Below, one piece after another: positions 1-13,600 of a stretch of DNA of 64,000 bases; the first letter of the stretch is position 1; each line of letters starts with the position of its first letter. Source of the DNA: Lunularia cruciata (taxonomy: Eukaryota > Streptophyta > Marchantiopsida > Lunulariales > Lunulariaceae); the NCBI GenBank assembly GCA_948567375.1, contig OX419761.1, forward strand, positions 188,501-252,500. Reading direction: 5' to 3'. A program made the position numbers and the translations under genes. The notes under the pieces are model-generated. The model was not told the DNA's origin and searched no databases. It worked only from the letters and a program-made list of their open reading frames with translations.

Positions 1-3000
1 GTAGGTTACTGAGTATTTTTGTATCTTTAAACCTTAATAAAGTATTGATGTATATTTTATACAGATGAAAAATTTAGATCTAATAACATTTTTTCTTGAA
101 TGTTAAAAAAGGTAGCATAATAAATTAAATTGGTATTAAGATATACATTAAAATTTTGTTGTTAAAATGTTACTCTTCATCTTGATGTATATATAATGAA
201 CCTTCCTTTATATAAATATTATTTGAATCAATTCAAAATTTCATTATTTTATATTAAAGTATGATTATGTAAATATTAATAAAATAAATTGTAAATTATC
301 TGTTATCATTGTATAGATATTTGAATTTACATTGAATTAAAAGGTTTTATGTTGTTGATTCTTTTTTAGGAAAATGTAAAGCAATCTGGATTTTCCTTAG
401 AACTATATAGAATTACTAATTTGAATACATCACATATAAATATGTCAAGGCGGTAAGACGAATCGTATGCTTATGATCTAGTATATACATGGCACAATTC
501 TTGTGCAGAATGCCTACTTCAATCTTAATTAGTATGATAAATCAAGTTGATTATTACTCAAATATAAGAAAGTTAAGTCATTTTTTTATATTTAACATGA
601 AAAATAAGTTGATTATGTTTCTTTTTATAATAATACAATTTTTTTATTAAAAGCAAGGAAACTGCAGTCTATCGACCAGTCAAATTGTCAAATATTTCCT
701 AAAGGCATATAACTCATAGTTGTATCATAAATATTTTGAATCATTCATTCAGCTCAAATTTACACACAATAATACTGCAAATCTAGTCTTTCAATTTTTT
801 TGCCAATTAAGAAGTGTTGACGTTCTATCTATACTTGGAGTGCCCGTTAAGTCTAAGTGCCAAAAAAGATACTAAAGCATCTTTAGGGTCAAGCATGATA
901 AAGATTAGCGTAACATGAAAAGTGAGGGTGAAGTTTCTAAATTCACATATATTTAGGCTTACACATTATGTTAAGGGTGATTTCTCAAATGGTCCTAATA
1001 AGGTTTTTTGGGAGATTGAGTCTTCGTCATGGAGTTTCGGTTCAGTGTGAGGATGGATGGTGGATGGTGGTTTCAGGGTACGAAAGATATTATGCAATTC
1101 TACAAAGGGTGTATCACAAGGCAAAGATACGGCAAAGAAAAAGATGTTTAGCGATAGATCAGGCATGGTAGTAGCTTTGGAAAGATCTCAAGCTGGATTG
1201 CTGTTGTTCGCACATGTGATCCTTAAGGCCATTGCATGAGGATCACGTCAAGAATACCGGATTTGATGGACTTGATGAACTTGATGAACTTCATGATCAG
1301 ATGAGATTGCGCATTGCTGATATGTCACCGGATCAGGATTAAGGTACAAATTGGAGGGTGTTCCCCTGTGTCCAATAGGATACAACTCAAGTCAGCTATC
1401 TTGCATGGAGGTTTACATCTAAATCCAAAAATTAATAAGATACTTGCCTATTGTGAGTGCAGTTGAAGCCAAACCTCTATATATATATGAACTGATGACA
1501 AAAGTTGGTCGTTAAACTATCTAGATCTTATCCAAATCTACAAAGAGAATGGATAGATCAGCAAACACAGTAAGTCAGTACAGTTATTAATGTCTGTAAT
1601 CTTGCAGGAGATTTCTTGAATGTCTTTCCTTTCTTTCTCTCGGAATTTACATTTTGGTGGATAGAATAGGGATAGAAAATTCCGCTCTTTTCCGTAACTA
1701 ATATCGATTATGTAGATTGAGATTTCAGATGTTCTGGGTCAATTCCTTTACCCTTCGGATAAGGTGGATGATACCACCCCGGTAAAATATTCACATTAAC
1801 TGAAAACTGAAATGAATAGAATAGAATAGAACAGGGGGTTCAAATGGGAACTTTATGGGCTGCTTACGGACCGGACACTTTTCCGTAAACTTGCAGGCTG
1901 GTATCCACAAAGGAAAAAGGCTGCAAATATGAATGGGGCCATAAAATCTTTGTATGGTTGTGGTTGAATTTACTCTTCACATATAGGCAAATATAGTGGG
2001 TTGGTTAAAGGGTTGGATTAGTGATGACTTACTGCTCCTTAGCTAATACGGATTTATGAGTAGGGACATGGAGGCATAACAAGTTGCCATATGTCAAAAG
2101 AATTGGCGTCAAATGGGATTGTTTTCATGGTAGCAAGTTTGAAAAGTTGAAGAGATTGCACACATCCAAAATTGTTCAAGAAATTGGAAAACTTGGTTCC
2201 TTTCATCCCAAACATTGCCAATACAATAGAGAGTGCAGACAAATGCACTACATATTGACATTTGATTTGGTGTGCCAATAGTGACCGGAACAAGGAATAG
2301 AAATCAGTTAAGAAGCATTGTCATTGTAAATTTAGGACCCAAGTTTGAGTTTTTATGCAATGATGAAGATGTTTCAAGAGAGTGTGAAGGAAAGTCTAAT
2401 CTTTGTTTATCATGCAATGATGAAATCTCCATAACTCCAAAATCAAAAACTCAAACTTGCAAAGGGTTTATTAGACCCTCAATTGGAAGGTTCTTAGAGT
2501 GAATTCAAAGTCTAGTTTTGTATATGCTTCCTCCCAAGACATTGCTAGCCAATTAAAATTGAGGACTAAAAATTTGGAAGTTAGGTAAATTAGCCAAGAT
2601 AGAAGCCACAAAGGTAGCTAAGATGGAGAAGCAAAGAGCCAAAATTGAAGTTGAGAAAATCATCCAATTAAAGAAGTTAAGAGTCCAAGAAGATGGTCCT
2701 TAGTTTGAACTAGACAGAAAAATAAGAGAAAATTCTATTTGAGGAGAAAAAGGTTAAAGGCAAGAGAGTAGAGTATATAACCTTATAACTATCCAAAGTT
2801 GGAAAGTCATCTAAGGAAATTAGAGGGATAATGAAGATCTTTTTGGAAATGTATTCTCACGATAATTCTATCCATGGTTCATCCAAGGATGAAAATTCCA
2901 CCTCCTTTTAAAGTGTGTGTACCATGTAATTTATTTTTAATTCAAATCTTTTGCTTATCGGTTGCAAAGTTTGTGGTATGACTCTTTTGTGAAGATCATC

Positions 3001-3461
3001 TACCATTTTCATTGCAATTTTTCCATTTAACATGTATAGATCTTGGTCTTGTAGTGTAGTCTACATAGGTTTTTAAGGTTTGCAAATGATGTCTATGCAA
3101 AGTATGGTATTATTCATAAGATTAGGGTATATGCATGACAATCTACATACATCTTTGTATATGCAAGTCAATATGTGCATACCAAGGCTTACACGGGTCA
3201 ATTTGTGTAGCCTAGTGTAGGTTGGTATGCTCACTGGTGTAGGTTGGTATGCTCATGGTTTTTGGTCTACGAGGCAAAGTTTATGGTTTATGAGGCTTGT
3301 TTACATTGTTAAGATGCAAAAAGGAGTCTTCATAAGTCTGAAATGCACATATGTAGTTGCCTTTAAGTGATTAATATAAAATATGAAACTTTTAGTATCA
3401 TCATTGCATGATAAACAAAGATGCCGTATGAAAATATTCTATGTTGATAGTTAAGAAAATG
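1..3461. other. AT-rich stretch without a recognisable gene
   Basis: I see no gene here. The first 960 bases are very AT-rich with short A and T runs. Short open frames around 970-1240 and 2050-2500 have no recognisable domain and overlap on both strands. Around 2560-2720 the + strand reads as a lysine- and glutamate-rich, coiled-coil-like peptide broken by stops, possibly decayed retroelement gag. It could be host intergenic DNA with old repeat remnants. Confidence 0.5.
3216..3258. repeat. Two-copy tandem repeat of about 22 bp
   Basis: Two adjacent copies begin TGTAGGTTGGTATGCTCA; the second is one base shorter. It is a small local duplication with no clear function. Confidence 0.7.
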
Positions 3462-3917
3462 TGCCATGATATTTATAGTGCCAAAGCTAGGTTGCTTAGA
3501 TGCTAAAGTTGTAGTGTTGGTAATCATAGATATTTTGGTAGTTACTCATGGACTACATATTGGCAAGAGCTTATGTTAGGGCTATTGATCACATAGTATG
3601 ACCTTCTATCACTTGCATTGTTTGCACCATCAATGGCACCATTAGGGTTGGAGATCTTGGTTGAGCAAAGGGATATACCTTCAAAGTGCAGCTCTAGAGA
3701 GCTCACTTCTTTGTCTCAAACTGCACTTTGATGATTTTAAGCCTTTGAGTTCTTGGCTCCGATGGATAGAAGCCGGCAAGTATCACTTAGAGTCTCTTAG
3801 CTAGAGTGGATGTGGCTTGAGTATAATCAATGCTCAATTGTTGGTAGATTTTTAAGTGAAGGATTGAGCACATATCTAATTTGAGTGTGATTTGAGTGGA
3901 AGAATGAATTGATTACA
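3462..3917 (+). repeat. MT-1 5' terminal repeat (A1 unit)
   Basis: This segment aligns along its length with the reverse complement of 47082-47532. It starts TGCCATG, where the better-preserved copy starts TGTCACGCC, and ends GATTACA followed by ATCA. It marks the 5' end of the oldest methyltransferase retroelement. Like the A1 units of MT-2 and MT-3 it ends at GATTACA without the 107-bp B unit, and I could not recognise a B unit upstream either. The copy is heavily mutated. Confidence 0.75.
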
Positions 3918-5299
3918 TCAAAGAAGTGAGAGTTAGGGGGAAATTGGAGTAGGAACTTATGGTATTGGAGGTATCTTCAAGCCTAGATGATCAATGGTAT
4001 TTTAATCATGATCTTAAACTTCCCTAAGATTGATCATGTATAGAATCCCTATGCAAGTTGATGTAGATTTGGTAGTGGGGCAACAATGTGTGGAAGTGCT
4101 GGCCAAATTTATAAGAATTGAGTCAATTTGAGACATTGTGTGTTCAATTTGAGCCCAAAAGGTGAAATTAGGTTTGATTTGGTATGAATTGAGCTCAAAA
4201 TGAAAATTAAAGGTGGATTTGGGAACATATCTCCTCAAATTAGGGATTGAAAGAGCCACATCATCTTAATTTGGCTTGAGTTAAGAGTTAGTAAAGGATT
4301 TGGCAGTCAACCAACTATGGAGGAGGTGTATCAGATTGGTGGAAGTTGCCCAAAGTTAGAGGTTGCTTGAGTTGCCCTAGCTAGTGCTTTAATTGGCTAG
4401 AAATGGGTAAAGCTTGGCCAAATTTGGAGAGGGTTCAAATTGGCAAGAAGAAAGGCCTCATTTGACTTCAAAGCATAGGGTTTTGGGCATAGAACTATGG
4501 GCTAGAGAGGCTATGAAATCCTAGAAGTGCCAGGAAGCCATCTTATTGGTGTGAGGCTAGCTAGTTTAAATGAGTTTTTGGTCACCATTTGGCAAAATCT
4601 ACCCACCTTTCTAGATTATGTGCAATAGGATTTGAACTCCAAAGCGTTGGTTCCTAGATTGGTGCTCTAGCCAATTGATGCACCTTGACTTGTTGTCTTA
4701 GTGACAAGTTGACTAATACCTATACAAATGTAGCTTTGGCTAGGAGAGGTAGTTTGATCCCATCCTTGGTGATCCTAGTAGCTTAAGAGTAAGTAGACAC
4801 TCATATTATATCAAATGCCAAATGGTAGCAGAGTGAGTACGGTATTGATTTATGAGATGTAAGGTTTTGTTTAGACTTCTTGTGATTAGATCTCCTCCAT
4901 TCTCTACTTCTTGTTTGTGCACCATGTTTTTGTGAGGTGCCTTGACTTTAGAGCATTGGTGCTTGGTGTGCTCTTGGTAGTGAAGCTAGAGTAATGACCA
5001 ATTAGACTACTTGTATTTCTCTCCAATGAGACAAGAAGTGATGATCTGTAGACCGTGAGAGTGCATGTTGTGATGGTAGATTATAGGTCATCATTTCTCC
5101 TTCTATAATTGTCACAATTAGAGCTACATTAGTGGGAGATGGTACTTGGTGATGATCCTTGGTTGGGTACTTATGGTAGTTATGGTTGCAATTTGAGTTA
5201 CATTAACACAAGGAGTTCTTTTGGAATTCCAAAGGAGATAACACTATAGTATGCAATGGGTTTACACAAAGTGGCACTTATTATAAGCATATATCTCAG
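3918..5299 (+). other. MT-1 untranslated leader
   Basis: The stretch corresponds to the leader between A1 and gag in MT-2 and MT-3. For example, the segment near 5043-5095 is the counterpart of 45901-45970 on the other strand. There is no open frame of note and no gene. A long leader of about 1.2-1.4 kb is shared by all three copies. Confidence 0.6.
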
Positions 5300-7493
5300 G
5301 TCATAATGAGAGAGAAGATTGATTTGATTTGGAGTCCGATAGAAGAGCTGATTCAATTGAGAGTGCACTTGGCATATCTGCACCATTGTTGTAGAACATA
5401 GATGAGATTTATGGGGCCTTCAAGGGCTCACAAGTACTATTCTGGTATAATGGGTACCATTGAGGTGGATGACTTCATCCAAGAAATTAATAGTTTGTGT
5501 GATCTATAGTAGATGCAAAATGTGACTTTGTTCATACCCTTCATGGCATGGTAAGGATTGTTTTAACACCTGGAGGGTTCATCAATGGATGACTATCATG
5601 AGTTCAAGAGATCTCACTTGGGAGAAAGATCAAGCTGTAGAGACAATATTGGTTTTTGAACTGCACTTCCATCACTTGAAGCTCAATTTCTAGGGGAAGA
5701 TTGGCAGTACCCACGAGTTCTAGCTCTTAAAGTGTTGGTGGATCTAGTGGAGGTGCACTAATTAGAGATGGGTGCTACTATAGCAGGTTACCACTATAAG
5801 AGGTGGTGTAGTATTGGGGTTTAACCCCATGGTGGAGTTCTTCTAATGCTTCAGATAGAACTACCAAGGAGTGTGGATTGATAAACTAAGAAGCTTGCAA
5901 GAGTTCCAATGGAAGGCTAGAGAGAGCCTACACAAGGCATACACTTGCATGAGATGGTTGATTAATTCACTTAGGGAGTTATTTAGGCCTAAGTAGTCTA
6001 GTTTTGGTATGGGATCTTGGATAGGAAGTTGCAACATAGAGCCCATGATGCTATGTTGTTACATGCTACTTCACCTACTTTGGCAATGGTCTTTAGTTTG
6101 GCTAAGTACATTGATCTCATCAAGGTGGAGAAGAGAATGGTGATATCTAGATTTGGTAAGGATAGCTCATCCTTAGTTGTTACTTCTTCTAGAGGCCAAT
6201 AGAGTGCAACATGCCATGTTGGCTTTCAAGGATAGAGTGGACAGCCTAGATCCTATGAAGTGAGTAGAAGGCCTAGTATAGAAAGACCCTTACTTTCATT
6301 TTCATTTCAATATTTCACCAATGAGTGATGGTATTGCTTGTTGGACTTATGGTGGCCCTCATCACAAGAGAGAATTCATTCAAGGCATGGACATGATACC
6401 TCTTGTGCATCATAATGAACACAAAGACAATATGAACATTGCCATAGATTTGGTCACACTAGTGATCGATGCTTTGACCTTCACCTTGAGTTATGGAGGA
6501 GTAGGGTTGTTATGGCAAGTTGTAAAGGAGCTCTAGGTCACAGAGGACAAGGTGGTAGAGGTGGTGGTAAAGGATCCACACCTAGTAGGGATGCAATCCA
6601 TGCCCTTGCTTTTGATACAACTATGTCTACTTAGATTGAGCAGTTAGAGCAAAGATTGGCTAGCATAGCCATAGCTTAGAGGAGATCAAATTCAAGTGTT
6701 GAGGGTTCCACCTTTCTTATGCTGGTGATAGAGATGTATTAGACTTTATATGTGGAACAACACAAGTAGATACATTTGCCATAGTGACAAGGAGTGCAGT
6801 ATGTGCTCTAGAGCAAAAAGGAGCATCAATGGAGTTGGACCTATAGAGAGGAGAGGCTGGTAGATAGGTCAAACTTCCCCAATGGTTCACATTATATGAG
6901 GCACTATAGAAAAAATCCATGACTCTTAGATGTCATAGTGTGGGTGTAATAGGTGGTGATAGAGTGCATGATATACTATATGCTTGTCAATCACTTACTA
7001 CCACATAGATTGAGTCTAGCACAATGTTGGAGACCACTTACTTGATTATGTGCTTCCCTTTGTTCTCAACTAGTGACATGTTTATCTTTGGAGTTGACCT
7101 AACTTTAGTGTTTTGGTTAGTTGCCACACTTTGTGAGAGTAACAATGATGTGGTGCTTGCTTTCAAAGCAAAGGTGGTTGATCGTGGAGCTGACTTGGTT
7201 GAGGAGCATATGATTCACTTAACAACCAATGGTTTAAGGCAAACAATAACAACTAGATTGGAGAAATTACCAGCTAGACATACCTTTGAGCAAGCTCAAT
7301 TCACACTTTGAGTTGTCTTATTGAATACTAAAGGGAGATTTCCATTTGGTGGGACGTTTAGGGAAGGTCTATACACCTTATTAGACTCTAGTGCATAGCT
7401 CCTATGTTGGAGAAGGTTGTAGTTTTTGGTCAAGAGCTATCAAGGACCGATGTAGAGAGGTGTCCATTTCAAATCCAAACATTTCTAGGGATA
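5300..7493 (+). pseudogene. MT-1 gag-protease, broken
   Basis: This is the decayed gag-protease region of the oldest MT element. It aligns module by module with 45600-43440 on the minus strand. Surviving landmarks are the gag core (about 5820-6200), the first zinc knuckle read as CWTYGGPHHKRE near 6340, and the protease active-site region near 7380-7400. Many stops and frameshifts make it non-functional. The frame is cut at 7493 by Chromo-1, whose 5-bp duplication GTTCT lies at 7494-7498 and 23464-23468. The coding sequence resumes at 23469. Confidence 0.8.
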
Positions 7494-7498
7494 GTTCT

Positions 7499-7852
7499 TG
7501 TAAAGGACCGAGATCGAGGAGAGAAATAGGAGAATGGAAACTCACATTGGGACACTTGAATGTGGGAAAACTTTGAATGCCTAGCATGAGCTTTGGCTTT
7601 GGTATTTACAGGTAGCATACAAGGCCCTTGAGAAGCTTCATCTAGAAGCCGCCTACTTGGTGTGCAAGCTAAGCTAGTTGGAAGCTTCCAGAAGCTTCCT
7701 TCTAGAAGCTACTTACTTGAGGTGCAAGCTAAGCTAGCCGGGAAGCTTCCCAAGAAGCTTCCTAGATACTTCTAGAATATTCTAGGCTAATTTGTCTTAT
7801 GTGCTACTTTGTAAGCCCGACTAACTTCGGCACTAAACTCCATATTGTTACA
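7499..7852 (-). repeat. Chromo-1 3' LTR
   Basis: It is homologous to 23052-23463, starts TGTAAAGGACC and ends ATTGTTACA on the + strand. It is shorter than its partner because it has fewer copies of an internal repeat rich in AAGCTT and TTCTAGAA palindromes. A purine-rich tract lies just inside it at about 7853-7866, read on the minus strand. Confidence 0.85.
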
Positions 7853-10569
7853 TATTCCCTCGCCTCTAGTTGGTGATATCCTCATTACCAGGGAAGCTTC
7901 AAATTCCTGGATGGCCTTTTATGCATTCTAGAGGTGAGAAAGAGGTTCCCATGTGGCATCATGAAGGGGATACCCTTTCCAAAGGAACTTGTACTCTGTA
8001 TGTTGGCAATTGCCTTGTTGAATATGGCAATGCGCAAGGATACGATCAACTTCGTACTCCTCATGATCATTGATAGGGATAGGAAGAGGAGGAGGTTGGA
8101 CTCAAGAGGAAAAGGAAGAGGGATTAGGAACAAAGGGTTTCAACTTGGAAATATGAAAGATAGGATGGATATGCATGTGACAAGGCAATGCAAGTCAAGT
8201 CAATAAGCAACAAGAGAGACAACTTGGGTGATATCAAAGGGTCCTATCCAATTAGGTGCAAGTTTACAAACTTGGGTATCAAGTGGGAGAGGGAGGTTAC
8301 TAGAGGATAGCATGACTTTATCACCAACTTCAAAGGTGAGATCACAACGATGGTGGTCCGCAAATTGTTTTTGGCAATTCTGAGCAACAAGGAGGTGAGA
8401 ATTGGCTTGTTGGAGACATTTGGATATAATGGTCAAGAATGTGGAAGTATGAGGAACCTGAGATGGAGGGAGAGCAAGAAGAGAATGTGGAAAAAGCGGA
8501 TCTTGGCCAAAATTGAGAAACAAAGGAGAAAATCCGGTGCTTGCCTATTCGGAATTGTTGTAGGCAAATTCTATAGCTACAAGACATTCATCCCAATTGG
8601 TATGGTGGACATTGACAAAGGCATGCAACATATCCTCCAATGTACAATTTGCACATTCGGTCTGTCTATCAATTTGAGGATGATGATAGGCCATGGACAA
8701 AGCAAGCTTGGTGCCAAGTATCTGGAAGAGTGCTTGCCAAAACTTCCTGATAATCAAGGATCACGGTTGGAGATGAGTACACATGGCATCCCATGATGCT
8801 TGAAGACATTGTCAAAGTAGATTTGCACTAAGGTCAAAGCATCCATGGTATCACAGGTTGGTGCCAAGTGGATTTGCTTACTAAGCTTATCCACAAACAC
8901 CACAATTGCGGTGTGTCCTTGTTTTGTCTTTGGCAAGGATGTAATGAGATCTAAGCTCACACGCTCTTAGTGAGCAAATAGAATGGCAAGTGGTTGGAGT
9001 CCACTCGGCTTCTGGTTGATAGCCTTGTTACGTTGGTAGCTCTCACACAATTGGACAAATTCTCAAACATCTCGTGTCATGTTGGGCCACCACCATTGAT
9101 GTTGGAGGGTACCCAAGGTCTTGTCTACACCCATGTGACCAGCAATGGGTAAATCATGGGCTTCTTGAAGGCACACAAGTCAAAGATCACCTTTAGTTGG
9201 AACATAGATCCGGTCCTCATGGAATAAAAAGCTCTCTTTGATGGAGAAGGTGTTGTACTCCTTATTGCATGCCGTAAGGCAACCATGTACCATTTGGAAG
9301 AAGGGATCTTGGTGTAGAGCTGACTAAAACTTGTTTTGGACCTTGGAGTCAATTGACACCGTTGAAATTGCCGTTGTGATGAGAGGAAGAGACTTCAAAT
9401 TAGGTAGTTGTGATAAAGCATCAAGGATGACATGGAACCAACCTTGTTTGTACTCAAGTTTGATGTCATACAATTGGAGTTGTTCCTCCCATCAATGATG
9501 TTGACTCTTCATGTGTTCCAAGTGTAAGGTCTGCAACAATGGTTTGTGATCAATTTGCATGATCACTTGTTTTCCTAAGAGGTAATGCCTGCATACCTTG
9601 GTGGCATATACCATTGCAATTTGTTCTTGATCTTGAGCAAATTAGTTTCATTCAGCCGTATTGAGTCGGCGAGACACAAAGGCAATGAGATGGAGTCCAT
9701 CTGGGAATTCTTGTTGCAGCACGGCTCCAAATGCAAAGATAGAAGCATCAAAATCAACCACACAGGGTAGTTGATGATCATATGGTTGAAGAATAGGTCT
9801 TGAAGACACCATATGCTTCAACTTATAGAATGATTCTTCATGTTGGGTGGTCCACTAGAAGCTTGAGTTCTTTCCCAAGAGGTCAGTCAATGGTGTAGCC
9901 ACATGAGCATAATCATGGATGAACCATTGGTAAAAACTGGCCAATCTATTGAATGCACGTACTTTTATAGCATCCTTTGGGGTAGGCCAATCAATAATGG
10001 CCTTGATTTTCTCTTCTTCCATCTTGATCCCCTCTGATGAGATCTTATGACCCAAGAAGGTAACCTCCTTCTGCCAAAAGGTGCACTTCAACTTCTTGCA
10101 GTAAATTTTCCATTATTGTAGGCATCTTAGGACTTCTCGCACATGGCTCATGTGTTCTGCCTTTTGTCTTACTATAAATTAAGATATCATCTAAGAACAC
10201 CACCACAGACCGATCCAATAGTCCATCCAATACCCAATGCATCTGATCCATGAAGACTACTAGAGCATTAGTGAGTCCAAAAGGTAGAACTCTCCACTCA
10301 AAATGCCCATACCTTTTATGAAAGGCATTCTTTTCCACATCCTCTCTATCAATAGGAATTTGCCAATAGTCACTGCAAAGATCCAACTTGGAAAAATAGC
10401 GTGCTCCACTTAGTTGATCCACCGAGTCATTGATCCAAGGCAAGGGATATGCATTCTTCACGGTTTTTTTATTGAGCCCACAGTGATCAATACAAGAAAA
10501 AATTTCTCCAATCCTTCTTTGGAACAAATAGTACTGGTGCTCCCCAAGAAGAGGTACTATGTTGTATGA
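7853..10569 (-). pseudogene. Chromo-1 RT, RNase H, integrase and chromodomain, broken
   Basis: Minus-strand pol remnant. RT occupies about 10569-9855, with the active site read as FLDDILIYS and the landmark LPFGLTNA. RNase H follows. The integrase core lies at about 8960-8200, with LDLITSLPKT and the C-terminal GPFDIT block. A chromodomain near 8130-7870 can be read across frames as EEYEVDRI-like, then DATWEP-like residues. Chromodomains in this position mark chromoviruses, where they bind modified histone tails. The RT is cut at 10569 by Chromo-2. Several stops and frameshifts mean no functional protein. Confidence 0.75.
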
Positions 10570-10573
10570 AGTC

Positions 10574-10653
10574 TGTAATACCAAGAGCTAACCATATGAT
10601 CTAGATGTGAAATTTGGTTTGGTAACATCTGGAATGATTTTATACATGCTGGT
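10574..10653 (+). repeat. Chromo-2 5' LTR, first part
   Basis: The first 80 bases of the LTR, essentially identical to 20264-20343. The LTR continues at 14436 after the nested insertion. Confidence 0.9.
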
Positions 10654-13600
10654 TGTGACAACCCGGCAAATATCACTTTTGTGGTAATCGGGTAAGTAAA
10701 GTTTGTTCCCGCAGAGATACGAGTCAGAAATGTTGAAATACAAAGCAAAGTAACAATTTCAGTTCTTCTCAAGTTCTTCTTTAGTCTCTCAGGTAAAAAC
10801 CACACCCAAAAGAGAGGAACAAGCATTGACTCGCAGTCTTGTCACGAATTCACACTTCTTAATCACAAATCCTTCAATTCTTTCCAAACAATCTTGATTG
10901 TGATGATTCAGGCACTCCCAAAAACGGCACTTCACTGCAAAACAACTTTGCCGCAGAATTGTGTTCCACCCCTCCACTAAAGGCACAACTTCCTCGATCA
11001 AAATTGCTTCACATCAACTTCACACTGCACTCACAAATGCAGAATACTACCAACATTACAATTCCTCTCAGATCTGTCAAGGCATTGCTTTGATTGCACT
11101 TCATTCAGGATCAAACACACAGAATGAAGATCAAGGCTGTGGAATCCAACATCCAACAAGCACTCTGATTTGCACTTCAAATTTCTCCAAACACTCACAA
11201 ACACAATTGCAAAGTTGATACTCGAAATCAAGCTCAAGCGACGAGCACTGCTTCACAACACTTTGCTTTATCTATTCTTAGAAATAATGAGCATTGAACA
11301 ACATTTTCCTGCGAATGCCACTCTTAAATAGTGAAGCAATCGACAGTTCTAACAACTATACCATTCTACAAAAACTCTTCTAACCTGCAGATCCGAAATG
11401 ACAATGCACCTCTTCATATCTGCCCCTTGAAATCTCAATCGGTTACTAACCAATCCGATGTCTACTTTGTCCTTGGCTTTCAAACCCAAACCCAAAGTAA
11501 TCTTTCTTCCTACTATCTTTTACTCGGGTTTCAGATCTTCTACTTCTTCTACCAATTCCAGCAATTCCCTTTCTTGATCTGAAATTTCACTAGTGGGTAA
11601 TCTATCTAACTCCTTATCTCCTGAACCACTCTTCTCTAATGTCTCTAATGGCAACTCCGAAGACATTTGGACTCCTATGTTATCTACTTCGGGTTTTGCT
11701 TTAACATCTTTCCGAAGTTTTTCTAGCTCTATCTTCACTAAGTCTAATCTAATGGAAATGTTATCCTCTACTTCCAACACCTTCCTATCTACACGAGTTC
11801 TTAATTTTATTACCAAGGCATTCATCTCCGTGTCCTTTGCTTGTCTTCGCCTCGTCTCCTGCACCAACAACTTCAACTCGTATAGACGCGCTTCTTCAAT
11901 TTGAACGCTGGCTTCTATACTTAACATCGCATTCACTCTGAGGACTATCTCCTTCAATGGCTCCAATCTTGTCTTCCTTTCTTGTTCCCGATCTGCAAGC
12001 CATTCCTCTCTGTACATTGCCAACTCTTCCTCAAACTCAGCTTTCACCACTTCCTTCTCTTTCTCCTTCTGTTCAACCTTCTCTTCCTGATTACAAAGTA
12101 ACTCTTGTAATCTCTCTTCTTCTCTATATCTCGCAGCCAACTCTCATTGCCAGAGTTGCTTCTTCTCCTCCATACTTTCCATCACTCTATCAAGCTCTTG
12201 ATCCTTCGATGCTATCCTCGCCATAGCATGGATAAGCTCTACTCTTGAATCAGCAAATTGCTGCTTCAAGATTTTGGTTTCAGCTACCTGTCTTTCCCTT
12301 GCGATATCACTCTTCCTTGCAAGATCCTCTCGATAGATCACTTCTCTCTTCAGGTCTTTGATTACCTGACTTCTCTTGACTGCCTCTGCTCGCAATACTT
12401 CTCTCTCCTCCTCACCTCGGGTTACACTCCTCCTCAACTCCAAGTTCTCTTCTTCTAATCTTGCTACCACCTGCAGTACAGTCTTTACCTCAGGACAAGT
12501 CGACTGCATCTCCTTCTTCTTCTGCTCCAACTTTACTAGCAGCGGGCACACTACCTCTCATAGGTACTCCACTCCATCACTGGCAACTTCTTCCTCCCGC
12601 GGAGGGGTCTCTCTTCTCTCCTCGTGTTCTCCCGATACTCGCCTTCTTCTCTGGAGTCTTTGTATCGGGATTGATGCCTCACTGCCCGAGCTTTCTTCTA
12701 CCTCTGTCTTCACTTGACTTGGTCCCGCCTCACACTTCACCTTACGTCGCGAGCAAACTCCTCGCTGCACTTTGATCTTCTTCTCCTCTGGCACCGGTAC
12801 TTCATCTTCCAGCGCTGTATTGTCTTCAGCTTCTACCTTGGCCTGCACTTCTTCTTTGTATTCTTCAACCATTGGCGCCGAGGTCATTTCTCCACTATCC
12901 TCACTATCACTGCTTGTATCTCCACTCTGCAGTGTAAGCTCAGGTTCCTCCTCATGCTCCGAGTCCTCCGTCTTGAGCTCGGCCTCGCCTTCTGAGTCTT
13001 CATCTTCTGACTCAATTACCACCATTCCTTGCCTCGGGTTACTTTTCTGCATCTTCCAAGGTTTCTTGTTTTCTTCAGCTTTTGCTTGCTGAGTCCTCTT
13101 CTTCGTCGGGGTACTTACTATGACCTCCACGTTTTTCCTTGTCTTTGCATAGTAATCATCCATGCTCCGGATTTGCAAAATGTATTGCTGCTCCTTGACA
13201 TCAACCTCCTTTTGCACATCCGGATGGAAGTGCGACACCATCCGATTCCGCTCCACCGAGTTCAGCAAATTGAGCCCGAGGTAGAAATGCGCTGCAAACG
13301 GCACAATATAATGTGGAGGTGACTTATCCCGCAGATTCCACACCATCTGCCTCGTTCTCCCGTGAAAACACCTTGCCCAATTAATTGGTTCTCCTGCAAA
13401 CAATTTATGAAAGAACACCACTTGGTGTTTCATCACATATGTTGTTCTCTCCGGCTTCAGGATTGCCATCAAAGCACTCACAATTCCTCTCTTGACAGGG
13501 TCTTTATAACTTTCTACCTTGTACCCATTCTTCGTTCTCTTCGACAACGAGGCATCTCTCACCTCCTACGTTTCTTGGGCTATCTCTCCTTTCCCCAAGA

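Noticed and set aside
8350-8796. A 148-codon + strand frame in Chromo-1
   Set aside because: Antisense to the integrase region; the minus strand gives the recognisable protein.
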